Assembly: GCA_937902055.1 (NCBI GenBank)
Contig: CALGUJ010000316.1
Location: 1-8,966, forward strand
Length of the DNA: 8,966 bases
Origin: an uncultured Pelolinea sp.
Lineage (GTDB): Bacteria; Chloroflexota; Anaerolineae; Anaerolineales; Anaerolineaceae
Direction of reading: 5' to 3'
In this document: positions 1 through 6,694 of the stretch, piece by piece
Position numbering within the stretch: the first letter of the stretch is position 1
Layout of the letters: every line of letters starts with the position of its first letter
The notes under the pieces: model-generated
The model's database searches: none
What the model was told of the DNA's origin: nothing
Seen by the model: the letters and a program-made list of their open reading frames with translations, nothing else
Made by a program: the position numbers and the translations under genes

Positions 1-342
1 GATGGATCGCTGGGTTCGCTGGCTTACCTGTCCAATGGAAACAGGCGATTCGGAAAGGAATATGTGGAAGTATTCAGCGCCGGTAAAATCGGCATCCTGG
101 ATGATTTCCGCTCGCTGCAACTGATCGACGAAAATCGCACCAAAACCGAACGCTCCGCTTTGCGGCAGGATAAGGGCCACCAGGCCTCCTGGCAGGCTTT
201 TCTCTCCGCAGTCCGCGGCCAGGCCGCCGAACCCATCCCTTACCGCGAGTTGCTGCTCTCCAGCTATGCCACCCTGGCTTGCCGCCAGGCGCTGTTAGCC
301 GGTCAACCGGTCAATCTGGAAACCTTCATGCACTCCGCCTGA
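1..342 (+). CDS. C-terminal part of a Gfo/Idh/MocA-type (probably bi-domain) oxidoreductase, 5' truncated
   Basis: The reading frame is open from the first base and ends at TGA 340-342, giving 113 residues without a start. The segment EVFSAGKIGILDDFRSL, followed by QDKGHQASWQAFLSAV and a final helix ending in ALLAGQPVNLETF, matches the C-terminus of Gfo/Idh/MocA-family NAD(P)-dependent sugar oxidoreductases. It is closest to the bi-domain proteins that fuse a zinc-type alcohol dehydrogenase domain to a Gfo/Idh domain. In those proteins this region forms the end of the C-terminal alpha/beta substrate domain. The Rossmann domain and catalytic residues lie outside the window, so substrate and cofactor cannot be judged. 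Bi-domain oxidoreductases of this sort are commonly found beside heparinase-fold proteins and glycosyltransferases in polysaccharide clusters, as here. The fused architecture is inferred from context; the Gfo/Idh C-terminus is read from sequence. Confidence 0.72.
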   Translation, partial: DGSLGSLAYLSNGNRRFGKEYVEVFSAGKIGILDDFRSLQLIDENRTKTERSALRQDKGHQASWQAFLSAVRGQAAEPIPYRELLLSSYATLACRQALLAGQPVNLETFMHSA

Positions 343-346
343 ACTG

Positions 347-2296
347 ATGAAACGCTTCGATCGGATTTCCCTGCGCGTGAAAACCGCCTCCCAATTGGGA
401 TTCCGGCAAAGTTTAAATTATTTGCAATACCAGCTCGGTTTGCGTTCCGGTTTTTTTGCCTTTCGCACGCCCGCTCTGGAGATGAACGCGCTGCTGGATG
501 AAGATTCTTTAAAACCAAACTGGTTCTTTGCGTTGCCGGGAAAGAGCCGCCTGGCCCGTGTGGCTGCTTCCGGCGTGCCGGCGTGCCTTTCAGAAGCCAA
601 CCGCATCCTGGAAGGACAGATGGCATATTTCGGCGGCGAATGGCGGCCGCTTACCCTCGCGCCGGAAAAAGATCCCCAGCATTGGACGCATTATGAGCGC
701 GGTTCCGCGCGCGCCAATCTCAAAGATATCAAGTACGCCTGGGAACCGGCTCGCTTCAACTGGGCGGTCGCGCTCGCCAAGGCTTATTACTTCTCACCTG
801 ATGATAAATATGCGCGGGCATTCTGGCAGAACTATGCCGAATTCCGCCTGGCTAATCCACCCAATCGGGGTCTGAACTGGACCTCCTCACAGGAAGTAGC
901 CCTCAGGTTGATCGCCCTGACCATTTGTGCGCATGTATTCAGGGATGCCCCCTCTTCCACGCCCGAGAACTTGGCTGCGTTGTCGATCAACATCGCCGAT
1001 CATGCCGGCCGAATTCCCCCCACGCTTTGTTATGCGCGCGCCCAAAATAACAACCACTTGCTTTCCGAAGCAGTCGGGTTGTATACCGCTGCGCTTTTTC
1101 TGCCCGCCCATCCCGATTCCCCCCGTTGGCGCAAGCTGGGGCTGCGGCTGTTCAATGAGGGCGTTCTCGTTCAGGTCGCGGATGATGGTACCTACATTCA
1201 GCACAGCACCAATTACCACCGGCTCTTCCTGATGCTTTCGCTTTGGATGCAGGTGCTGCTTGAAAAAGAGCATCTGATCTTCGAGGATGCGGTGCTCAAC
1301 CGGCTCGCGGCGGCTGCTCAATGGCTGGCCTTGCGCCTGGATCAAACATCCGGCCGCGTGCCAAACCTCGGTCACAATGACGGTTCGTACTTCCTCCCGT
1401 TTTCCTGTCTCGATTTCCAGGATTACCGCCCGGTTGTTCAGGCTGCCGCGCGGGCGTACCTGGCTCGCCCGGCCTTGCCGCCCGGCCCCTGGGATGATCT
1501 CTGCCTGTGGCTGGATCTGCCGGTTATCCCGCAGAAGTCCGAATTGTTCCCCTCTGAAGCGCACCGTAATCAGCTTATCCTCGTCGAAAATGACCGGGGT
1601 TGGGCTTCGCTGCGCGCGGCTACGTTCACCTCGCGCCCTGCCCATGCCGATCAACTGCACGTGGAGATTTGGCATCGCGGTGTCAACTTCGCCATGGACG
1701 CCGGTACTTTTCAATATAATGCCCCCCCGCCCTGGGAAAACGCCCTGGCCGCCACCGCGGTGCACAACACCATCACAGTCGACGGCCGCGACCAGATGAC
1801 CCGCGCCGGCAAGTTTCTCTGGCTCGATTGGGCTCAAGCCCAGGTTGAAAGTTCCGCGCACGATTCCGTTTCCGCCCTGCATTTCGGTTACCATAATCTG
1901 GGTGTGATCCACCGCCGCCGGCTCCAAAAAGGACGCGCCGCCGAATGGATCATTACTGACGAGTTGCTGCCGGCTGGTGAGTCTTCCCGTGAGGTCAAAG
2001 CCGTCCTGAACTGGCTCGTCCCGGATTGGCCGTTTGATATATTGCAGGATAATCGCGTGGCGTTGCGCAGTCCTCTGGGCGCCGCGCTGCTCACGCTCGC
2101 CGCTCCGGGTAATGCCGGCCCTGCGCTGATCGATATATTCCGCTGCGGAGAATCTCAGCTTACCGGGCAGCGGAATAGCTGCCTGGGTTGGGTTTCACCT
2201 ACCTATGGCCTCAAGCTGCCGGCGTTATCCATCCAATTCACGCTTGTTGCGCCGCTGCCGATCCAAATCCGCTCGCAATTTCAATTGCCGGATTGA
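347..2296 (+). CDS. Heparinase II/III family protein (alginate-lyase/heparinase fold)
   Basis: This 649-residue protein has the two-part layout of the heparinase II/III family. An alpha/alpha toroid covers about residues 60-380 and a beta-sandwich domain (PF07940-like) about 400-640. Candidate catalytic residues of polysaccharide lyases are visible: Asn236 in RAQNNNHLLSE, Tyr290-His291 in STNYHRLF, His433 in PAHADQLHVEIW and His473 in AVHNTITVDG. The Asn-to-Tyr distance of 54 residues agrees with what I recall for heparinase III. Lyases of this fold cleave uronic-acid polysaccharides by beta-elimination; members inside biosynthetic clusters may trim or remodel the exported glycan. No convincing N-terminal signal peptide is seen (it starts MKRFDRISLRVKTASQ), which is odd for a secreted lyase. 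The ATG begins 4 nt after the upstream stop, suggesting co-transcription. The substrate cannot be told from sequence. Confidence 0.88.
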   Translation: MKRFDRISLRVKTASQLGFRQSLNYLQYQLGLRSGFFAFRTPALEMNALLDEDSLKPNWFFALPGKSRLARVAASGVPACLSEANRILEGQMAYFGGEWRPLTLAPEKDPQHWTHYERGSARANLKDIKYAWEPARFNWAVALAKAYYFSPDDKYARAFWQNYAEFRLANPPNRGLNWTSSQEVALRLIALTICAHVFRDAPSSTPENLAALSINIADHAGRIPPTLCYARAQNNNHLLSEAVGLYTAALFLPAHPDSPRWRKLGLRLFNEGVLVQVADDGTYIQHSTNYHRLFLMLSLWMQVLLEKEHLIFEDAVLNRLAAAAQWLALRLDQTSGRVPNLGHNDGSYFLPFSCLDFQDYRPVVQAAARAYLARPALPPGPWDDLCLWLDLPVIPQKSELFPSEAHRNQLILVENDRGWASLRAATFTSRPAHADQLHVEIWHRGVNFAMDAGTFQYNAPPPWENALAATAVHNTITVDGRDQMTRAGKFLWLDWAQAQVESSAHDSVSALHFGYHNLGVIHRRRLQKGRAAEWIITDELLPAGESSREVKAVLNWLVPDWPFDILQDNRVALRSPLGAALLTLAAPGNAGPALIDIFRCGESQLTGQRNSCLGWVSPTYGLKLPALSIQFTLVAPLPIQIRSQFQLPD

Positions 2297-2300
2297 TTGC

Positions 2301-2315
2301 GGTTAAAATCTAACC
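2301..2315 (+). promoter_or_regulatory. Inverted repeat with a -10-like core directly before the glycosyltransferase start
   Basis: GGTTA-AAATC-TAACC is a perfect 5-bp inverted repeat with a 5-nt loop that ends at the base before the ATG at 2316. No Shine-Dalgarno sequence is visible there. The same bases contain TAAAAT (2304-2309), a 5/6 match to a -10 box placed so that transcription would start at or next to the ATG, as in leaderless mRNAs. No good -35 is seen. It could be a leaderless promoter, a small initiation hairpin, or chance. Confidence 0.3.
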
Positions 2316-3545
2316 ATGCATATCTTGCTCATTCACCAGGCATTTGCGGCAATGGATGAACCCGGCGGCACCCGCCATCATGAACTGGCGCGCTTTTTCG
2401 CCGCAGCCGGCCACCATGTCAGCATCATCGCTTCCCCGGTCAGCTACCTGACCGGCCGGTCGGAGAAGAATGTCAAAGTATCGCGCGATGCCAATGGCGC
2501 CATCGATATCTACCGCGTGTATACCTACCCGGCTCTGCACAAAAGTTTCATCCATCGTGTTTTCAGTTTTGTTTCTTTCATGGTTTCTTCCTTTTTTAAA
2601 TCCATGGCTATCCGCAATATCGATGTGGTTTGGGGCACCACCCCGCCCATCTTCCAAAGTTTCACGGGCTGGCTGGTTGCCCGGCTCAAGCGCAAACCCT
2701 TCATTCTGGAAGTGCGCGATCTCTGGCCGGCTTTCGCCATCGCGGTGGGTGTCCTGCGTAACGGGGCGCTCATCCGGTTATCGCTTTGGCTCGAACAGTT
2801 CCTTTATACCCATGCCGACCTGATTGTTGTCAATTCGCCCGGCTTTATCCCGCACGTTCAATCGAAAGGCGGCGGGAACATCCTCCTTGTCCCCAACGGC
2901 GCTGATCCGGCTTTTTTTAACGCCCGGCCTGAAAGCTGCCGCGCTGCTCACCCTGAATGGCGGGGGAAATACGTACTCCTCTACACCGGCGCGCATGGCA
3001 TGTCGAATGACCTGGATGTGGTCCTGCGAGCCGCCAAACTGCTCGAGAACACGCCGGCCATCCATTTTGTGCTGCTCGGCGATGGCAAGGAAAAACCCGC
3101 CTTGCAGGAGAGGGCCGAAAAACTGGCTTTGAAGAACCTTGAATTTCGCGCTTCCCTGCCGAAAACCGAAATGCCCGCCATGATAGCAGCCGCGGACGCC
3201 TGCATAGCCATATTGAAACCGGTGGAAATGTACAAAACCACTTACCCCAACAAGGTATTCGATTACATGGCTTGCGCGAAACCGGTTGTTTTAGCTATCG
3301 ATGGGGTTATTCGCGAAGTGCTTGAAGCTGCCCGCTGCGGGTTGTTCTGTAAACCCGGTAGTCCGCAAAAAATGAGTGAGGCTATACTTAAGCTGTATCG
3401 TGACCCCTCTGCCGCTCGCGACATGGGTTTGAATGGACGCCGCTATTTGGAATTGCATTTCGATCGCGCTCAAATAGCCGGGGAATTTATCAAAGCGGTC
3501 GAGGATTTGGTTGATGGCTATGGCAGAAAAAATATTGGTTGTTGA
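2316..3545 (+). CDS. GT4-family glycosyltransferase, WbuB/WcaI-like
   Basis: This 409-residue GT-B fold enzyme probably transfers a sugar from a nucleotide donor to a lipid-linked or growing surface polysaccharide at the cytoplasmic face of the membrane. The N-terminal domain (about 1-200) starts with a Rossmann strand, MHILLIHQ, then the acceptor loop [12 protein letters not shown] (14-25), and later [10 protein letters not shown] (129-138) and VVNSPGF (171-177), all typical of WbuB/WcaI. The C-terminal donor domain has LVPNGAD (191-197), LLYTGAHG (221-228), VLLGDGKEK (252-260) and the signature [16 protein letters not shown] (310-325). The last of these corresponds to the nucleotide-sugar site, which in this subfamily lacks a strict EX7E. 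Length is normal for the family. It follows the heparinase gene by 19 nt and overlaps the next gene by 32 nt. Donor and acceptor cannot be assigned. Confidence 0.9.
   Translation: MHILLIHQAFAAMDEPGGTRHHELARFFAAAGHHVSIIASPVSYLTGRSEKNVKVSRDANGAIDIYRVYTYPALHKSFIHRVFSFVSFMVSSFFKSMAIRNIDVVWGTTPPIFQSFTGWLVARLKRKPFILEVRDLWPAFAIAVGVLRNGALIRLSLWLEQFLYTHADLIVVNSPGFIPHVQSKGGGNILLVPNGADPAFFNARPESCRAAHPEWRGKYVLLYTGAHGMSNDLDVVLRAAKLLENTPAIHFVLLGDGKEKPALQERAEKLALKNLEFRASLPKTEMPAMIAAADACIAILKPVEMYKTTYPNKVFDYMACAKPVVLAIDGVIREVLEAARCGLFCKPGSPQKMSEAILKLYRDPSAARDMGLNGRRYLELHFDRAQIAGEFIKAVEDLVDGYGRKNIGC
3501..3504 (+). promoter_or_regulatory. Ribosome binding site that decides the response regulator start
   Basis: GAGG at 3501-3504 lies 9 nt before ATG 3514, but 15 nt before the next in-frame ATG at 3520 and only 6 nt before TTG 3511. 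ATG 3514 is therefore the preferred start. The site lies inside the glycosyltransferase coding sequence. Confidence 0.5.
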
Positions 3546-4221
3546 AGATGAATTGACGCTGCAGGAAACGCTGGCATATAACCTGAAGAAACAGGGATAT
3601 CAGGTGGAATGCGCCAATGACGGGCCTTCTGCCATCGATAAGGCGCGTCAGTACCAGCCCGACTTGATCATGTTGGATATCATGCTGCCGGGAATGGATG
3701 GCTTTGAGGTATGCAAAATCCTTCGCAAAGATATGTTGGTGCCCATCTTGATGCTCACCGCTCGCGATGACGAAATTGACCGCGTGGTCGGTCTCGAAGT
3801 CGGCGCGGACGATTATCTGACCAAACCGTTTTCCATGCGGGAACTGATCGCCCGCATCAAAGCCTTGCTGCGGCGTGCCAAAATTATGCAGAATCTCAGC
3901 GTCGACGAAGCTGCCGGCCGCAAGGTGCTGACTTTCGATAATTTGGTGATCGATGAGAACCGCCGGGAGGTTACGTTGAATAACCTGCCTCTTAATCTCA
4001 AACCGAAGGAATACGATTTACTCCTCTTCCTCGGCCAGCATCGTGGACAGGTGCTCTCGCGTGAATTGATCCTCGAGAAAGTATGGGGATGGGATTATTT
4101 CGGCGATAGCCGCACGGTGGATGTGCACGTGCGTTGGCTGCGCGAAAAAATCGAAAACGATCCTGCCAAACCGCAGAGGATCGTTACCAGCCGCAGCGCC
4201 GGGTACCGCTTTGAAGGTTGA
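3514..4221 (+). CDS. phoB: OmpR/PhoB-family response regulator, probable phosphate regulon activator
   Basis: This two-domain transcription factor is 235 residues long, normal for the family. The receiver domain (about 5-121) has the acidic pair Glu11/Asp12 in VVEDE, phosphoacceptor Asp55 in [10 protein letters not shown], Thr82 in LTARDD and Lys104 in LTKPF, so it looks fully functional. The winged-helix DNA-binding domain (about 137-234) includes [12 protein letters not shown], the recognition region [16 protein letters not shown] and the closing wing RSAGYRFEG. The likely partner is the histidine kinase starting 6 nt downstream. The pst operon follows directly, and the repeat array before pstS has the 11-bp spacing used by PhoB/PhoP dimers, so a phosphate role is well supported though inferred. 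The start overlaps the glycosyltransferase by 32 nt, implying read-through expression or a promoter inside that gene. TTG 3511 and ATG 3520 are alternative starts. Confidence 0.9.
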   Translation: MAMAEKILVVEDELTLQETLAYNLKKQGYQVECANDGPSAIDKARQYQPDLIMLDIMLPGMDGFEVCKILRKDMLVPILMLTARDDEIDRVVGLEVGADDYLTKPFSMRELIARIKALLRRAKIMQNLSVDEAAGRKVLTFDNLVIDENRREVTLNNLPLNLKPKEYDLLLFLGQHRGQVLSRELILEKVWGWDYFGDSRTVDVHVRWLREKIENDPAKPQRIVTSRSAGYRFEG

Positions 4222-4227
4222 GACTGC

Positions 4228-5592
4228 ATGCGCAACTCTTTGTTCTGGCGCATCCTGGTTATTGCTCTGATCCCTTGGCTGGTCCTGTATTTCCTGTTGC
4301 CGGAATTCGGCGGTGTTTTGGTGTTGAAGACGCTTGTGCGCGAAAACCCGCTGAGCTTTTCATTGGCGGTTTTACTGTTCATTTTACTTGCCTTCGCCAT
4401 CAGCCGTTTGTACACGCAGCCGTTGGAAGAACTCAAAAAAAACATTCACGAGCCGCAAATTTTGTCGCAGTTTTTTTATAAAGCCCGCTGGCTGCCCCCC
4501 GAGTTGCAGCTTATGTACAAAGAAGTCCTCGATACGCTGGCAGCCCTGAAAAAAGATCGCGAAATCTTCGACGCCGAAAAAGCAGTCTATTCCTCTATCT
4601 TGAGCAATATGAACGATGGTATTCTGGTGGTAGACGGGCAGGGTAACGTCAGTCTCATCAATCCTTCCGCCTGCGCGATATTCAATGTGTCAAGCCAGGA
4701 AGCTCTCGGACATTCTCTGGTTGAAGTTATTCGTCATTTTAAGATGAATGAACTTCTCGAAAAGACCCTGTCCGCTCACAGCCCCCAGATGGATAGTTTT
4801 GAAACGGCCTACAAAAACTATATCCGCTGTATCGCCACCCCCCTGGATCGCGAAATGCCCGGCAGCATCTTGTTCCTTATGCAGGATCTGACCCGCATTC
4901 GCCAGTTGGAGATTATCCGCCGCGATTTTGTCAGCAACGTCTCTCACGAGCTTCGCACTCCCTTGACCTCGTTGAAGTTGATTACGGAAACGCTCCAGGA
5001 TAACTTGCTGGAGGAGGATCCGCAGGAAGCTCAAAAATTCCTCAACCGTATGGCTGCTGAAATCGATAACCTCAACCAAATAGTTGAAGAGCTTTTGGAA
5101 CTCTCCCGGATCGAATCCGGCCTGGTTCCTTTGGAGAAAAGCTGGATCGAGCCCACCGGTTTGATCGACTCCGCGGCAGATCGCATGGCGCTCCAGGCTC
5201 AGCGCGCTGGTCTATCGCTCACCCGCTCCTGTTCGCCAGCCTTACCGCGCATTTTTGTCGATAAATCCCGTCTCGAACGTGTGTTGGTCAATTTGTTGCA
5301 TAATGCCATTAAATTCACGCCGCCCGGGGGCAGCGTCGAACTCGCTGCCGGTCAGGAAACCGGCCAGGTGGTTTTCAGCGTCCGCGATACGGGGATCGGC
5401 ATCCAGCCCCGCGATTTGGAACGTATCTTCGAACGCTTCTATAAATCCGACCGCTCGCGTTCCGAAAGCGGGACCGGGTTGGGTTTATCGATTTCAAGGC
5501 ATCTGGTCGAAGCCCATGGCGGCCGGATTTGGGCTGAAAGCCAGGTTGGGCAAGGCAGCATTTTCTTCTTCAGCATCCCGATTGCCCGATAG
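4228..5592 (+). CDS. phoR: PhoR-like membrane sensor histidine kinase with PAS domain
   Basis: This 454-residue kinase is the expected partner of the adjacent response regulator. Two membrane segments (about 8-25 and 43-60) flank a short loop of roughly 18 residues, so there is no room for an external sensory domain. A degenerate HAMP-like or helical region (about 64-118) leads to a PAS domain (about 120-225, with NDGILVVDGQGNVSLINPSA). The HisKA domain has phosphoacceptor His240 in VSNVSHELRTPLT. The ATPase domain shows N-box Asn355/Asn359 in NLLHNAIKFTPPGG, G1 box DTGIGI (387-392), an F-box around ERFYKSD and G2 box GTGLGLSIS (415-423). All key residues are present. PhoR proteins of this design usually read phosphate status through the Pst transporter and PhoU, which fits the pst genes following 106 nt later. 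GAAGG at 4213-4217, 10 nt before the ATG, is a plausible ribosome binding site. Confidence 0.9.
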   Translation: MRNSLFWRILVIALIPWLVLYFLLPEFGGVLVLKTLVRENPLSFSLAVLLFILLAFAISRLYTQPLEELKKNIHEPQILSQFFYKARWLPPELQLMYKEVLDTLAALKKDREIFDAEKAVYSSILSNMNDGILVVDGQGNVSLINPSACAIFNVSSQEALGHSLVEVIRHFKMNELLEKTLSAHSPQMDSFETAYKNYIRCIATPLDREMPGSILFLMQDLTRIRQLEIIRRDFVSNVSHELRTPLTSLKLITETLQDNLLEEDPQEAQKFLNRMAAEIDNLNQIVEELLELSRIESGLVPLEKSWIEPTGLIDSAADRMALQAQRAGLSLTRSCSPALPRIFVDKSRLERVLVNLLHNAIKFTPPGGSVELAAGQETGQVVFSVRDTGIGIQPRDLERIFERFYKSDRSRSESGTGLGLSISRHLVEAHGGRIWAESQVGQGSIFFFSIPIAR

Positions 5593-5600
5593 TGGGATTT

Positions 5601-5662
5601 ATTAAATATCCTTTAACCTTTTCTTAACATCTTTTCCCATTCCTGTTAATTTTCGCTTGATA
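5601..5662 (+). promoter_or_regulatory. Probable Pho box: six direct-repeat units at 11-bp period upstream of pstS
   Basis: Hexamers TTAAAT (5602), TTAACC (5613), TTAACA (5624), TCCCAT (5635), TTAATT (5646) and TTGATA (5657) start exactly 11 bp apart. Four contain TTAA, one TTGA and one is degenerate. Direct repeats of about 6-7 bp every 11 bp are the known architecture of PhoB sites in E. coli and of TTAACA-type PhoP sites in Bacillus. The array fills most of the 106-nt gap between phoR and pstS. The likely ligand is the response regulator encoded upstream. Repeats and spacing are read directly; the binding protein is inferred. Confidence 0.72.
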
Positions 5663-5666
5663 GTAT
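5661..5666 (+). promoter_or_regulatory. Candidate -10 element of the pstS promoter
   Basis: TAGTAT matches the -10 consensus at 4 of 6 positions and sits 9 bp after the TTAATT unit of the operator. No normal -35 is found at 16-18 bp, which suits an activator-dependent Pho promoter. The start site would fall near 5673, leaving a leader of about 26 nt. TTGATA (5657-5662) overlaps it and may belong to the operator instead. Confidence 0.35.
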
Positions 5667-5687
5667 TCGTGTGTAACTAAAAAATTC

Positions 5688-5692
5688 AGGAG
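5688..5692 (+). promoter_or_regulatory. Strong ribosome binding site of pstS
   Basis: AGGAG lies 6 nt before ATG 5699. It is one of the two best Shine-Dalgarno matches in the window and fits high-level production of the binding protein. Confidence 0.8.
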
Positions 5693-5698
5693 AAAAAG

Positions 5699-6622
5699 AT
5701 GAAAAGTAAAGTGTTCGTTTTGTCCGCTGTTGTGCTCGCAAGTATGATGCTCTTCACCGCTTGCCAGCAGGCAGCCCCCGCAGCCGAAGCAGCCCCGGCA
5801 GAGGCCGCTGCTCCCGCTGAAGAAGCCGCCGCAACCGAAGTTCCCGCCGTTGCGCCCGCGCTTTCGGGCCAGTTGCAGCTCGCCGGCTCCACCTCCGTTC
5901 AGCCTTTGGCTGAGGAATTAGCCAATGCCTTCATGGCTGCCAATCCCGAAGTCTCCATCGACATCCAGGGCGGCGGTACCAGCGTTGGTGTCACCTCCGC
6001 CGGAGACGGCACGGTCGATATCGGCAATGCTTCCCGCGCAATCAAAGATTCTGAAATGGAGCAATATCCCAACCTGCAGGTTTTCACCATCGCGTATGAC
6101 GGTATTGCGGTTATCGTGAACCCCGATGTAGAACTGACCAGTCTGACCAAGGACCAGGTTCAGGCGATCTTCGCCGGTGAAGTTACCAACTTCTCCGAAG
6201 TTGGCGGTCCCGATGCTCCTATCACCGTTGTTTCCCGCGAAGAGGGTTCCGGTACGCGCGGCGCTTTCGAAGAATTGGTCCTGGAATACAAGGATGCCAA
6301 TGGCGAAAAGCAAATCAAACCCATTGTCGATTCCGCCTTGCTGCAGCAATCCAACGGCCAGTTGCTGACCGTGGTTGCCACCACCCCCAACTCCATCGGA
6401 TACCTTTCCTTCGGTTTCCTGGATGATTCCGTCAAGGCGCTCTCCATCGATGGCGTCGAGCCAACTGTTGAAGATGTCAAGAACGGCACCTATCCGATCT
6501 ACCGCCCGTTCAATATGCTCACCAACGGCGCTCCCTCCGAATTGTCCCAGGCATTCATTGATTTCATCCTGGGTGCGGATGGACAGGCGATCGTTGCCGA
6601 AGATTACATCACTGTAGACTAA
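5699..6622 (+). CDS. pstS: Phosphate ABC transporter substrate-binding lipoprotein PstS
   Basis: This 307-residue extracytoplasmic protein captures inorganic phosphate and hands it to the PstCA channel. The N-terminus is a lipoprotein signal: basic MKSK, a hydrophobic stretch, and lipobox FTAC with lipidated Cys22. A tether rich in Ala, Pro and Glu (23-54) precedes the binding domain. Phosphate-site motifs are clear: LAGSTSVQPLAEE (61-73), IQGGGTSVG (89-97), VDIGNASR (106-113), YDGIAVIVN with Asp134, and SREEGSGTRGAFEE (179-192) with the Ser-Gly-Thr-Arg loop at 184-187. NSIGYLSFGF near the C-terminus is also typical. The mature domain is complete and of the compact PstS type. It is the first gene of the pst operon, behind the operator array. 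C-ending codons dominate, consistent with strong expression. Confidence 0.96.
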   Translation: MKSKVFVLSAVVLASMMLFTACQQAAPAAEAAPAEAAAPAEEAAATEVPAVAPALSGQLQLAGSTSVQPLAEELANAFMAANPEVSIDIQGGGTSVGVTSAGDGTVDIGNASRAIKDSEMEQYPNLQVFTIAYDGIAVIVNPDVELTSLTKDQVQAIFAGEVTNFSEVGGPDAPITVVSREEGSGTRGAFEELVLEYKDANGEKQIKPIVDSALLQQSNGQLLTVVATTPNSIGYLSFGFLDDSVKALSIDGVEPTVEDVKNGTYPIYRPFNMLTNGAPSELSQAFIDFILGADGQAIVAEDYITVD

Positions 6623-6641
6623 TCATTCAAGTGAATTTGGG

Positions 6642-6671
6642 AAGGGGCACTTCACTATCGAAGTGCCCCTT
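6642..6671 (+). terminator. Perfect 12-bp hairpin between pstS and pstC (no U-tract; attenuator or mRNA-stabilising stem)
   Basis: AAGGGGCACTTC (6642-6653) and GAAGTGCCCCTT (6660-6671) are exact reverse complements around a 6-nt loop, ACTATC. The stem begins 20 nt after the pstS stop. The following bases, GAATTAATCAG, contain no T-run, so it does not look like a complete intrinsic terminator. Stable stems after the binding-protein gene of ABC operons are known to protect the upstream mRNA from 3' exonucleases or to end part of the transcripts. The structure is certain; its function is inferred. Confidence 0.7.
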
Positions 6672-6694
6672 GAATTAATCAGTGGGATTGTCCT

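Noticed and set aside
887..1927. Long open frame on the - strand (346 codons) opposite the heparinase-family gene
   Set aside because: It lies fully antisense to a protein with clear family motifs; the translation has no recognisable domain and biased, low-quality composition, as expected for a GC-driven shadow.
4218..4481. Short + strand frame overlapping the start of the histidine kinase
   Set aside because: It overlaps the kinase's membrane region in another frame; the kinase frame has complete domains and a plausible ribosome binding site.
5593..5611. Possible terminator after the histidine kinase (GGAT...ATCC around an AT-rich core)
   Set aside because: Only four outer base pairs form and the interior does not pair; the region is better explained by the operator array.
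5657..5683. TTGATA (5657) as a -35 with TAAAAA (5678) as a -10 for pstS
   Set aside because: The spacer is 15 bp and transcription would start at about 5690, inside the ribosome binding site. TTGATA fits better as the last 11-bp-phased operator unit.
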